From NCBI GenBank assembly GCA_017630395.1, contig JAGBVI010000117.1:1-46357 (forward strand): DNA of 46,357 nucleotides. The letters run 5' to 3'. Positions 34,603-43,111 of the stretch are shown in pieces. Positions within the stretch are counted from its first letter, which is position 1, and each line of letters opens with the position of its first letter. The position numbers and the translations under genes were made by a program. The notes beneath the pieces are model-generated. The model had not been told where the DNA came from. It worked only from the letters and a program-made list of their open reading frames with translations, and did not search any database. Source of the DNA: Paludibacteraceae bacterium. GTDB lineage: Bacteria > Bacteroidota > Bacteroidia > Bacteroidales > Paludibacteraceae.

Positions 34603-37600
34603 TTACTTCTTAATTAGTTTGCCCTGATGTTTAACCTTTTCTCCAACAATTTGAATAATATAAACACCCGGAGTAATATTTGATAAATTTAATTGTTTTT
34701 TATGACAATTGTAATAACCTTCATCAATTATTCGTCCAAAAAGATCAGAAATAGTATAATTGAATGAATTATCGCATTGCACCTCCACCATCACAAAGTC
34801 TGTTGCAGGATTAGGATATATGCTAACCTCAGAATCTACATAAATAACATCAACCTCTATTCCAGTAGGATCATAACCCTCTTCATAAATAACAGTCAAC
34901 ATTATGGTTGTATCTTTAGCAGCTACAAATTCAGCAGGAACCTTCTCATCAATTGTATTCGATCTTTCAATGATTGTTCTCTTCATTTCGGCGTTAGCCT
35001 TAAATGTCAAGTCAGAACTTTGACCATTATACTGATGCACCTCCACACAGATAACGTTCTTTCCGGTCACCAACTTATCACTATTCAATGCATAGAGAAC
35101 CTTTTGGTCGTCAATATAATCAGAAGCCGTATCAACACCTTGTTCGATATTGTATCTCAAACATTCAACACCATTCACATACATTACCATTGCATCATCA
35201 TACAAGAACTCGCAATTGATAAAATCAACCTGACTAACATCTTCGATATCAAACTCATAACGGAAATAAGCTGTAATGTATTTATTTTGGCTATCGTCAC
35301 CATAATCCAACGGCGTATCATAAGTTACATTAGACTTATATCCAAATTTACCCTTACCTGTTTTCCAATCAGAAGCATCAAAATCAATTGTATTCCAATC
35401 CTCAGCCGGTGCAATAGAGTCATAGAAATAGCTCCAAACCGTCTTAGAATCTGCAAGAGTAATTGTGTCTGTTTCTTCAGAAATAATGGTAGATTCGCCC
35501 CAATGAGAGAATTTATAATTCATTGTATAAGGCTCAATTGAGACATCTTTATTCTTGTAAGTAACAAACTCCAATAACTTTCCTTCCGCTTGAACCGAAT
35601 CTCCGTTCACCAAGTAAATTAAGTCATCAGCATTAGCTTCCACTCTTACAACAACTTGATTTTTCAAGATTTCATTTGCGCAATCCACAGAACCGTTCTT
35701 ACTTCCAGGAGTAGCCTCGCTTGTCAAATCATCTATACAGAATGCAAAAGCAGTCCAGTTTTTATTACCATCAGCAGTTCTACCATAAGAACCATCCGGC
35801 ACATGTGATTTACAAACAACAGAATCCAAAGGATAAGTTTTTTTGTTATACACAGCAGATAGATAAAGCGTGTCCCCCTCAGCAATTTCAAAAGGCAAAT
35901 GAGAAGGAGTCTTTCCACCATCAGCCCAATACACCGCATGAGACTTCTCGCTCATAGAGCCGGACAAATTATACAACAACAAATCAGAACGAGTATTAGA
36001 GATATAAATATTAGCTAAAGAAGTAGCACCTTGCACATTATTGAAAATCTCAACCCAATTTGAAGTTTTGCTTACATTCGCAATACTGATTTCATTCAAT
36101 AGCAATGCAGGCAAGATAATCTTCTTCACTTTCAACTTAACAACAGTCTCTTTGATTTGCACATAATCAGCATTCTCTGTATAGACAAGATTACCATTAA
36201 TATCCCAACAATCAAACATATAACCATCAGGAATGATTGGAGATAAATAGATTCTATCGCCCGTCATGCAATCAATCGTATCTGTCAAAGAATTGATAGC
36301 AGTTTCATTTACCACAAAGCCACAACCCTCTGTATTTGCAGAAAGATAAACTTTAGAAGGCGTAGGTTCTTCATTGAAAATCAAATGAAGAGTGAAAGTC
36401 AAATCATTTTTTGGAGTAAAGGTCAACTCTTCTGTTTTAATAACATTCGTCATGAAACTAGTTCCTGCATTCATAGAGAAAGTCATATCCGAACTAGTGC
36501 TTCCACTCTGATGAATTTCAATCGCAATAACATTATCCTTCTCTTTCAACAAAGATTTTGGAATGTAAATATTCTCCGTTCTCTCATCAATATACGTGTT
36601 AGCAAGCGTATTATAGGAGATAGAATCAGAAGTAATATTGTATCTATTAATCTCTTTTCCATTAACATAAATAACTGCTGCATCATCATAAGTCAGAGTA
36701 ACCAACAAAGAATCCATTTTTTCAAAATTATCAATATCAAATTGATTTCTGAAGTAAGCAGTTATATATTTCATAGAATCCACCTCACCATAATCCAATT
36801 CGGTATCATACGAACGACTATCGTCAGAGTAACCAAAACGGCCATATCCTGTACTCCACTCAGCATCATCATACTTCGGAGCAAACCAATCACCGGCAGG
36901 AATGGTATCAGAATAGAAGTAAGACCAAGTAGAAGAAGATGTCAAGATATCCTCAGTGGTTTGATATTGACGAGAAACTTCCCAATAATCAAATTGGCAA
37001 ATAGGCGGATAAACCGGTTTCATCGTCATATTTTTATTTTTCAGAGCAGTATAACTATCAGAAGTTTGTTCAGTTCCGTTAATCATCCACGTTGCACCTG
37101 CATATTCGCAATCGAAGTTAACCAAAACCGAATTTTCTCTCATAAGTTCGTCGCAATCTACTGAACCATTTTGAGCTCCCGGAGTAGCTGAATTTCCAAA
37201 ACCATTTGCACAAACATCAAAGACTTGGAAATCATCTGCGCCATCTGTCACTCTACCAAAAGACTTGTTCTCGCCAACAGATCCCTTCATCGCAACTTGG
37301 TCTATAATGATAACAGAATCACCATCAACAACTTTGCTCAATGTAATAGTTTCACCCGCCATTTCAGATAATTTGAAACCAACATGAATAGGACTTGTAC
37401 CCTTTACATCATCAGCCCACAACAGCATATAACCACCAGGAGCAATAATGCTGGAAGAATATCCGGAAGGAATTTTATGCATCAACAAGTTATCCGGATT
37501 ATCCGACAAATAAAGACCTGCCACATCTACAGCTGTTTCGCCTGCATTGAACAACTCAATCCAATCTGGTTTGCTACCTGAAGCATCCTCCCAGAATGTA

Positions 37601-39954
37601 TTTTTAGAACAAATTTCATTGATTACAATAGAAGGAATAGCCACATTAACTTTCTCTACATAAAGTTTCACATCTGTCTCTTCATCAACAGATAATGTTA
37701 CGGTTGGAGCTGTAACATCTTTCGAATTCACTACCCATTTTTTCACAGAATAGCCTTCAGGAAGTTTTGCAGCCAACACAACATTCATTCCCTCCAAGCA
37801 CTTTAAAGAATAGCTATTCTGAGCGATTTCTGCATTGTTGATATAGAAACCGACCACCTCATTATCACAAGACAATTTTAACTCCACAAGTTTATTTGTC
37901 AATGCATATCTTTCTGCCAATTGCTCATAGATTATATTGGTTCTTTTTACAGCAAAATTAAACATCTCCTCCCCCTTTTCCTTTAAATCCGGCTCATAAT
38001 ACTCATGACCGAACTCACGACAAAACTCTTTACCCACTTCTTTGACGATGGAATCCCAAACAAACGTAATCTCTTTTTCTTGGAAAATAGTACCCAAATG
38101 CATCATATATTTAGTCAAGAGCATTTGTTTGAAATCCTCGTTTTTCATGAGGCTTCTAAACAAAAGTGTTATCCACTCCTTCGAATTCGCCCAATTCTTA
38201 TTCCCCTCTCCCAAACACCAATCTATCATATCAGACTTAACATCGCAATAATTATCACCCCACTCTTCATACAAACCTAAACCAAAATCCGTATCAAAAG
38301 ATATCCAACGGAACTTACCATCCGCACGATGTCTCCACATTTTGCAATTATTTCCCGGCCAGTCTGTATTAACAACAAATTGTTCAAAAATCATATAGTT
38401 GATATACTCTTCAACATCCATATAATCATTGAGTTTTAGAAGAAAATCCTCTTTCTCATAGTTTTGAGTAGCAAATGCAATTAAACGAGAATAAGCCATG
38501 GTATCACCACAAGTTGCAGCATAACCGGCCTGAGTAATCTCAATAACATCAATTTCATCTTCATCGTAACCATAATTTGCTTCAACAAAAGTTTTATTGG
38601 TACGTTCTCTCAATCCCATCAAGCCCATATACTCACCATTAAAATAGAAGGAAACCGGTTGATAAGCTTGATAATCGATGTTACCCATTCTCTTTGCGAT
38701 AGACTGCATAAATCCATCTCTGACCTTAATTCTACCTTCACCCTCAGCTCCATTTCCACCATTCCTTAATTGCAAACTTGAATAAACATTACCCACTTTC
38801 GACGTTTCAGCATTAAAGAAAGGGTATCCTGCCTCGTTATTATCCACTTGAACAAAAAGTTCATTACCCGTCTTCTTACCGGTAGTAATTTTCAACGATT
38901 TTAAATCCCATTGTCTTGAGCAACCACCCATAATAGCCACTTCAGCCTCTTGCGAAACTACTTGCTTTTTATTAACAAAATATTCAAAATTGACAGGTCG
39001 ATCCCAATCTTGATTATAGTTTGCTCTTGATCCAACACATGTTTTTTCTCCCGTAGCCCCATTCGTACCTACATGATAAATACCTAATTTATCTCCAAAG
39101 AAATTCTCATCATCCGAAGTTATAGAAACGATTGGAGCATCTTTACCTTCACTACAATAAGAACTTTTAGGAAAGATAAAAGAACCGGTTATTATCGGAC
39201 TAAATATTTTTCCCTCTTTAAAAGCTCTTGCTCTGATACAAACAGTCGTATCAAAGCTAATTGGTTTAGAATAAACCTTATCATTTTCATCCGGAATAGA
39301 ACCATCGGTAGTATAATGGATAGTTGCATCTGAGGTTGCACAAGCAAGAGAGATACTACCTTTACTACCGGTAGAAAAAATTCCAGGTTTAGTTCCATCA
39401 AATGTAGGTGTTGCACATCTCTCTGCAATTGGATAAGCCACCCCATTTTCCTTTCCCGGAGTGGGAACCATGTAATTATCCACGCCATTACTACCTTTAC
39501 CAAATGCAACATGAGGATACATCGGTGAATAGGTAAGCGAACATACAAAGCTTCCGGAGTCATTAACCAATATCAACTGACCACCATCCACATCCACCTT
39601 ATAAGGAGCATGTCCTGGAATAGGAGCTTGCTCTGCTTCCGGCGGTTGTTTATCAAAATAAATGATTTTATATTTTCCTGCCTCTATTGTACAATCGTAA
39701 GGAATTAACCAACTCCACTTTTTTTCGCCATTCTTAATACCCTTTTCATTATAACAAGAAACCTCATAACCTTTGAGGTTAACAACATCTGTTCCATTAT
39801 TATAAAACTCAACCCAACCTGAATAATTATAATTATCATTTAATTTAGTTGAAATATTACATGGCATAACCTCGTTAATAACGACTTCGGCTCTCGCCAT
39901 AAAAGTTACAAAAAGCAATGTAACAGCTAATGAAAATTTACACTTGCCGCTCAT
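34603..39954 (-). CDS. Giant secreted CotH-kinase/lamin-tail protein with type IX sorting domain
   Basis: A 1783-residue multidomain secreted protein. In order: signal peptide (about 1-22); lamin-tail domain (about 23-150, opening EVVINEVMP); chitobiase C-terminal-like domain (about 185-260, IHYTTDGSIP); CotH kinase-like domain (about 275-680) with WISFDTDFGLG near 550, the family's metal-binding region. Second lamin-tail domain (about 775-920), a galactose-binding-like beta domain (about 1005-1150), third lamin-tail (about 1280-1400), second galactose-binding-like domain (about 1500-1640). Last, a type A sorting domain (about 1705-1783; VSIYPNPATDFV, GVYIIQI, GKLIKK). CotH proteins in spore formers phosphorylate coat proteins; here the substrate is unknown and probably outside the cell. 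It is a single gene with its own terminator. Confidence 0.88.
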   Translation of the reverse strand: MSGKCKFSLAVTLLFVTFMARAEVVINEVMPCNISTKLNDNYNYSGWVEFYNNGTDVVNLKGYEVSCYNEKGIKNGEKKWSWLIPYDCTIEAGKYKIIYFDKQPPEAEQAPIPGHAPYKVDVDGGQLILVNDSGSFVCSLTYSPMYPHVAFGKGSNGVDNYMVPTPGKENGVAYPIAERCATPTFDGTKPGIFSTGSKGSISLACATSDATIHYTTDGSIPDENDKVYSKPISFDTTVCIRARAFKEGKIFSPIITGSFIFPKSSYCSEGKDAPIVSITSDDENFFGDKLGIYHVGTNGATGEKTCVGSRANYNQDWDRPVNFEYFVNKKQVVSQEAEVAIMGGCSRQWDLKSLKITTGKKTGNELFVQVDNNEAGYPFFNAETSKVGNVYSSLQLRNGGNGAEGEGRIKVRDGFMQSIAKRMGNIDYQAYQPVSFYFNGEYMGLMGLRERTNKTFVEANYGYDEDEIDVIEITQAGYAATCGDTMAYSRLIAFATQNYEKEDFLLKLNDYMDVEEYINYMIFEQFVVNTDWPGNNCKMWRHRADGKFRWISFDTDFGLGLYEEWGDNYCDVKSDMIDWCLGEGNKNWANSKEWITLLFRSLMKNEDFKQMLLTKYMMHLGTIFQEKEITFVWDSIVKEVGKEFCREFGHEYYEPDLKEKGEEMFNFAVKRTNIIYEQLAERYALTNKLVELKLSCDNEVVGFYINNAEIAQNSYSLKCLEGMNVVLAAKLPEGYSVKKWVVNSKDVTAPTVTLSVDEETDVKLYVEKVNVAIPSIVINEICSKNTFWEDASGSKPDWIELFNAGETAVDVAGLYLSDNPDNLLMHKIPSGYSSSIIAPGGYMLLWADDVKGTSPIHVGFKLSEMAGETITLSKVVDGDSVIIIDQVAMKGSVGENKSFGRVTDGADDFQVFDVCANGFGNSATPGAQNGSVDCDELMRENSVLVNFDCEYAGATWMINGTEQTSDSYTALKNKNMTMKPVYPPICQFDYWEVSRQYQTTEDILTSSSTWSYFYSDTIPAGDWFAPKYDDAEWSTGYGRFGYSDDSRSYDTELDYGEVDSMKYITAYFRNQFDIDNFEKMDSLLVTLTYDDAAVIYVNGKEINRYNITSDSISYNTLANTYIDERTENIYIPKSLLKEKDNVIAIEIHQSGSTSSDMTFSMNAGTSFMTNVIKTEELTFTPKNDLTFTLHLIFNEEPTPSKVYLSANTEGCGFVVNETAINSLTDTIDCMTGDRIYLSPIIPDGYMFDCWDINGNLVYTENADYVQIKETVVKLKVKKIILPALLLNEISIANVSKTSNWVEIFNNVQGATSLANIYISNTRSDLLLYNLSGSMSEKSHAVYWADGGKTPSHLPFEIAEGDTLYLSAVYNKKTYPLDSVVCKSHVPDGSYGRTADGNKNWTAFAFCIDDLTSEATPGSKNGSVDCANEILKNQVVVRVEANADDLIYLVNGDSVQAEGKLLEFVTYKNKDVSIEPYTMNYKFSHWGESTIISEETDTITLADSKTVWSYFYDSIAPAEDWNTIDFDASDWKTGKGKFGYKSNVTYDTPLDYGDDSQNKYITAYFRYEFDIEDVSQVDFINCEFLYDDAMVMYVNGVECLRYNIEQGVDTASDYIDDQKVLYALNSDKLVTGKNVICVEVHQYNGQSSDLTFKANAEMKRTIIERSNTIDEKVPAEFVAAKDTTIMLTVIYEEGYDPTGIEVDVIYVDSEVSIYPNPATDFVMVEVQCDNSFNYTISDLFGRIIDEGYYNCHKKQLNLSNITPGVYIIQIVGEKVKHQGKLIKK

Positions 39955-40082
39955 ACAATAAAGTTTAAATTCGACCTACATTAATAATCCCTATTATGAT
40001 GCGATAAACTATTCTATCTGTTAATTTTTGATTTGATTTTTATTACTTACTTACTTTTACTGCAGATATGGTTTTCATCTTG

Positions 40083-40090
40083 CAAAATTA
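40083..40090 (-). promoter_or_regulatory. -7 box of the CotH/lamin-tail gene
   Basis: TAATTTTG on the minus strand about 130 bases before the start codon. A TTG lies 25 bases further upstream, wider than usual. Confidence 0.4.
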
Positions 40091-40180
40091 AACATATTTT
40101 CTCTTCTATAATTATCAAAACAAACAGATAACGAGGTCAGGTTATTCAAAATTATCCAGTCTAAAAAAACCTCGTAATTC

Positions 40181-40291
40181 TAAGAAGACGTTTAAATTTA
40201 TTTTGGGTTTCACTCTCTTATTTTCGGCATCTTTGAAATTCTTTTTAATCTATCACAAATCTACTCGAAATAAAATTTAAACAACTTCTAA
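40181..40291. repeat. Family 1 inverted-repeat element, copy 1c
   Basis: The left end TAAGAAGACGTTTAAATTT and right end AAATTTAAACAACTTCTAA are inverted partners. The interior TTTCACTCTCTTATTTTCGG, CATCTTTGA is identical over about 27 bases to copy 1d. This 111-bp copy lacks the inner TTCTATAAATT palindrome of 1d. The remaining gap bases 40292-40640 are AT-rich with nothing recognisable. Confidence 0.65.
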
Positions 40292-40645
40292 TTTATAAAA
40301 GAGTTTATAACAGAATATCAAGTCTCTTACATCGTTGCAAAATTCTCCTATTTTGCTTTCGCAAGTTAAAAATAGTTTTTTTTATTTCAAAATAATTTTT
40401 TAAAATATTTTAGCAATTCTTTCTCTATCAATATATTAACTCTCTAATTATCAATGTCTTAAAATAAAATTTTGGTAAAAATTCAAACTCACACATAGAT
40501 TATCATTCTAAATATCAAGAACTTAGCACTACAAAGCACTGCAACTAGAATAATTTTAGGGATATTTAGCAAAATAACATAGACAAATCACCAATACATT
40601 TTCAAAAAAAACAAGATTCCACATCAGAATAAATTATAGGACTAA

Positions 40646-40705
40646 TAGCAATCTTTATCAGGTAGAAGCAAATTTAACTATCGCCTCAACCAGATTTCTT
40701 CTCAT
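40646..40705. repeat. Degenerate family 2 copy, 2h
   Basis: TAGCAATCTTTATCAGG resembles the family left end, and CTATCGCCTCAACCAGATTT resembles the right part of copy 2c. It stops about 10 bases before the stop codon of the 114-residue repeat protein. Confidence 0.35.
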
Positions 40706-40714
40706 TGGAAACTT

Positions 40715-41059
40715 TTATCTTTTTAACCACGTTCGTCCCTCATTTGTGGAGTAATACACTCCTTTAGATGTTGTTGCCATAAGATTTTTTCCATCAAAAT
40801 AAAGTTGAATAAAATCGCCATACGAAGAACTCGCACATCGAGCGAACCAAGTTCGACCTTCATTTACGGAGTAATACACACCCTTTGACGTACAAGCTAA
40901 AAGTTCTTTACCATAAACCAACAAATCACAAAAACAGCCATAAGAAGAACTTGTACATCTAACATACCAAGTTCGACCTTGATTTAAAGAGTACTCAATT
41001 GTATTTTTTGCGGTATTAATACGAATCAGTTCGTTTCCAAAATTGATCATTTGAGCCAT
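40715..41059 (-). CDS. Small three-repeat protein with SxNEGRTW motifs (Asp-box/BNR-like)
   Basis: A 114-residue protein of unknown function built from about three 38-residue repeats. Each repeat has S(L/V/T)N(Q/E)GRTW, near residues 24, 63 and 102. Two full repeats continue with xxRCxSSSYGxF, a hydrophobic strand, GK(E/N)L, and TSKGVYYS. The S-x-N-x-G-x-T-W core resembles the Asp-box turn of sialidase-type (BNR) propellers, but three repeats are too few for a closed propeller, so it may oligomerise. No signal peptide or membrane helix, so cytoplasmic unless exported otherwise. It stands alone between repeat copies, with no clear promoter box. Confidence 0.65.
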   Translation of the reverse strand: MAQMINFGNELIRINTAKNTIEYSLNQGRTWYVRCTSSSYGCFCDLLVYGKELLACTSKGVYYSVNEGRTWFARCASSSYGDFIQLYFDGKNLMATTSKGVYYSTNEGRTWLKR

Positions 41060-41296
41060 AATTATACTGTATTATAACCGGATGTCTCTTTCCGATAGGT
41101 TATTTTAAAGTAACGTAAGACAACACATCTTCAAGATGCACGTTCCTTTTACAGATGCAAAAAAAAATAACAACATAGGTCAATCTGCGGAATATATTCA
41201 GATTTTACCACTTAAATGTATAGAAAAAAAATGATTGCTCCTAATAAAATGATTGAAAGAGTCAAAAATTTCATAAAACACCTATAGACAAGGTAC

Positions 41297-41343
41297 AAAA
41301 AAAATAGGCAAGGCGGAATTGCTAGCAACTCCGCCCTACCCTA
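41297..41343 (-). terminator. Strong terminator of the alpha/beta hydrolase
   Basis: On the minus strand the GGCGGAGTTGC stem pairs with GCAATTCCGCC, extended by AGGG/CCTA pairing, followed by eight T. It lies about 63 bases after the stop. Confidence 0.8.
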
Positions 41344-41360
41344 ATTATTATAAACTTTGG

Positions 41361-41389
41361 TATCGAAATAAAATTCAAACAACATCTAA
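41361..41389. repeat. Family 1 end fragment, copy 1e
   Basis: TATCGAAATAAAATTCAAAC followed by AACATCTAA matches the family 1 right end. No left partner is seen. It lies between the hydrolase stop codon (17 bases away) and its terminator. Confidence 0.45.
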
Positions 41390-41405
41390 GAAGCAGCAAT
41401 ATCAA

Positions 41406-42413
41406 TTACCTTCTTCTACCATGAGGGAAATTAATTTGATCGACCCATGCAATATCTTCCAAAATATTTTCCTTATCTAAGAATACAGGACTATCATGAC
41501 CCGCTTTCTTAAGGATTCTCAAAGTTGCTCTATTATCATTACATCGTCTATTAATTTCTCTATACATCAAGATAGATTGTTTACACGGAATCACCTCATC
41601 ATCCGTACCATGCACCAAAAGGGTTGGAGGGAACGCTTCTGTAACCATATAAATCGGACTTGCATTTTTCAAAGTTTCCAACCACTCTTCATACCTTGGA
41701 GCAGACATTTTACCATCCACCAACGCCAAAGAGTCTCTAACCAACAATTCCGGAATATCAAAACCGATTACCTCATTAGCAGCATCAGCTCCAACAGGGA
41801 AATCAACGAGGTCGCTCAAACCAAACCACGAGACAACTCCTTGAACCGAAGAAGAGACCTTAGAGTTACCCATTTTCAGATCTTCATATTCAGGGTTTTC
41901 ATTGGTAGCCCCTAACATCAGAGCCAAATGAGCACCGGTTGAAGTACCCCAAACAACAATTCTCTCAGTATCCAGATCATATAATATTCCATTTTCTCTG
42001 ATGTAGCGAATAGCTGCTTTGGCATCATATAATTGAGCCGGCCACGTAGCCTTATCCGGACTGCGATAATCAATACTTGCAACAGCATATCCATCCTCAA
42101 CCATCTCTCGAATAATCGGTTCCAAACTTATCGCTCTCTTGTCTCCCCCAAAGCTATTTCCGCCATGAATCAAGACAATCACTTTATAAGGTTTTGCTTC
42201 ATCCGGATAATAAATATCCATAGTTTGAGCAGGATCTCCATCCAACGAATAAGGGACATCGACATCCACCGAATCGAACGAACTAACATCTAAAGATTGC
42301 TTTTGAGGGGCTTGTTCAAACTCGATTTCCTTATCCAAACTTCGTCCTTGCGTGTAGAGAAATATCCCCGCTCCTAAAATTAAGAGTACGAGGCTTAAGT
42401 GACTTTTTTTCAT
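41406..42413 (-). CDS. Membrane-anchored or secreted alpha/beta hydrolase (esterase)
   Basis: A 335-residue serine hydrolase of the BD-FAE/esterase type. A signal peptide or signal anchor (about 1-23) precedes DIYYPDEAKPYKVIVLIHGG (oxyanion HGG loop). The nucleophile elbow is GTSTG, inside VVWGTSTGAHLALMLG (Ser about 159). Acid Asp is in HGTDDEVIP and the His in KKAGHDSPV near the C-terminus, so the triad is complete. Similar proteins remove acyl groups from polysaccharides or act as carboxylesterases; the substrate is not readable. It is a single gene with a strong terminator. Confidence 0.85.
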   Translation of the reverse strand: MKKSHLSLVLLILGAGIFLYTQGRSLDKEIEFEQAPQKQSLDVSSFDSVDVDVPYSLDGDPAQTMDIYYPDEAKPYKVIVLIHGGNSFGGDKRAISLEPIIREMVEDGYAVASIDYRSPDKATWPAQLYDAKAAIRYIRENGILYDLDTERIVVWGTSTGAHLALMLGATNENPEYEDLKMGNSKVSSSVQGVVSWFGLSDLVDFPVGADAANEVIGFDIPELLVRDSLALVDGKMSAPRYEEWLETLKNASPIYMVTEAFPPTLLVHGTDDEVIPCKQSILMYREINRRCNDNRATLRILKKAGHDSPVFLDKENILEDIAWVDQINFPHGRRR

Positions 42414-42596
42414 AGTTGTATAAATTTAGTTTAGAATCTATACACACAATACAGAAAGATTGTTGACTTTTTTATCGAGTTTATTTTTCCTTAATATTTT
42501 TATACAAAAAATTTCCAGGCAACTCCTACAAATCATATTTAAAAATTATCCCAAACTAAAATCTGCTTCAAAAGCTTAAAAGAAGACTTCTACACA

Positions 42597-42791
42597 TTAG
42601 AAGCTGTTTAAGAAGCTGTTTAAGAAGCTGTTTAAATTTTATTTAAAAAAAAATTAGAGTTTCACTCTCTTATTTTCGGCATCTTTGAGATTCTTTTAGG
42701 TGGGTTCTATAAATTCATTTCGTGGAATTTATAGAACCCAGCTTAAAATCGCTCACAAATAGGTTTGAAATAAAATTTAGACAACTTCTAA
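42597..42791. repeat. Family 1 inverted-repeat element, copy 1d (most complete)
   Basis: The left end starts TTAGAAGCTGTTTAA, with the 12-bp unit AGAAGCTGTTTA present three times in tandem (42599-42634). The right end is AAATAAAATTTAGACAACTT followed by CTAA. The interior holds TTTCACTCTCTTATTTTCGG, CATCTTTGA and a perfect 15-bp palindrome arm pair GGGTTCTATAAATTC (42702-42716) and GAATTTATAGAACCC (42725-42739) with an 8-base loop. The rest of the 485-bp gap (42414-42596) is AT-rich with nothing recognised. Confidence 0.7.
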
Positions 42792-42863
42792 ATTTCTAAA
42801 ACCCAATTACAAGTAAGATCTATAGAAACTAACCACTCTACAAAACATTTTTTTTAGAATGGT

Positions 42864-42877
42864 GTTATACCTATAAC
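42864..42877. promoter_or_regulatory. Short dyad upstream of the small ORF
   Basis: GTTATA-CC-TATAAC is a 14-base dyad 22 bases before ATG 42899. It could be an operator half-site pair; no regulator is known and it could be chance in AT-rich DNA. Confidence 0.2.
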
Positions 42878-42898
42878 ATTTACTCAAAACAAACAATT

Positions 42899-43081
42899 AT
42901 GAAAAAATGGATTTTGATAGGAATAATTCTCTTCAATACAATCGGGACTCCATCAAAAGAGGCATCCAACCTGCTAAGCAAAGAAACGAAAACCGAAAAA
43001 AGAGAGAAGAAAAGAAAGAAGATAGAAAAACCCAAACGACAGAAAAAAATGTTTGCCTATATAGCCATAAAAGAATCATGA
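42899..43081 (+). CDS. Possible small secreted lysine-rich protein
   Basis: A 60-residue frame with a hydrophobic N-terminus like a signal peptide (MKKWILIGIILFNTIGTPS) and a very basic remainder of Lys, Glu and Arg (KTEKREKKRKKIEKPKRQKK). Bacterial coding is plausible, because a signal-peptide-like start in a random frame is unlikely. However, the charged part sits in A/G-rich DNA where Lys/Glu/Arg codons arise by composition. No clear -7 box was found. It ends 30 bases before the convergent PhoH gene end. Function unknown. Confidence 0.35.
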   Translation: MKKWILIGIILFNTIGTPSKEASNLLSKETKTEKREKKRKKIEKPKRQKKMFAYIAIKES

Positions 43082-43111
43082 CTATAAGGCAAACACCATT
43101 TAATTAATATG

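Noticed and set aside
34777-37164. Long plus-strand frames of 254 and 259 codons opposite the CotH/lamin-tail gene
   Set aside because: They lie fully antisense to a protein with clear domains, have no recognisable motifs, are rich in Ile, Asn and Arg as expected from reversed coding DNA, and have no promoter.
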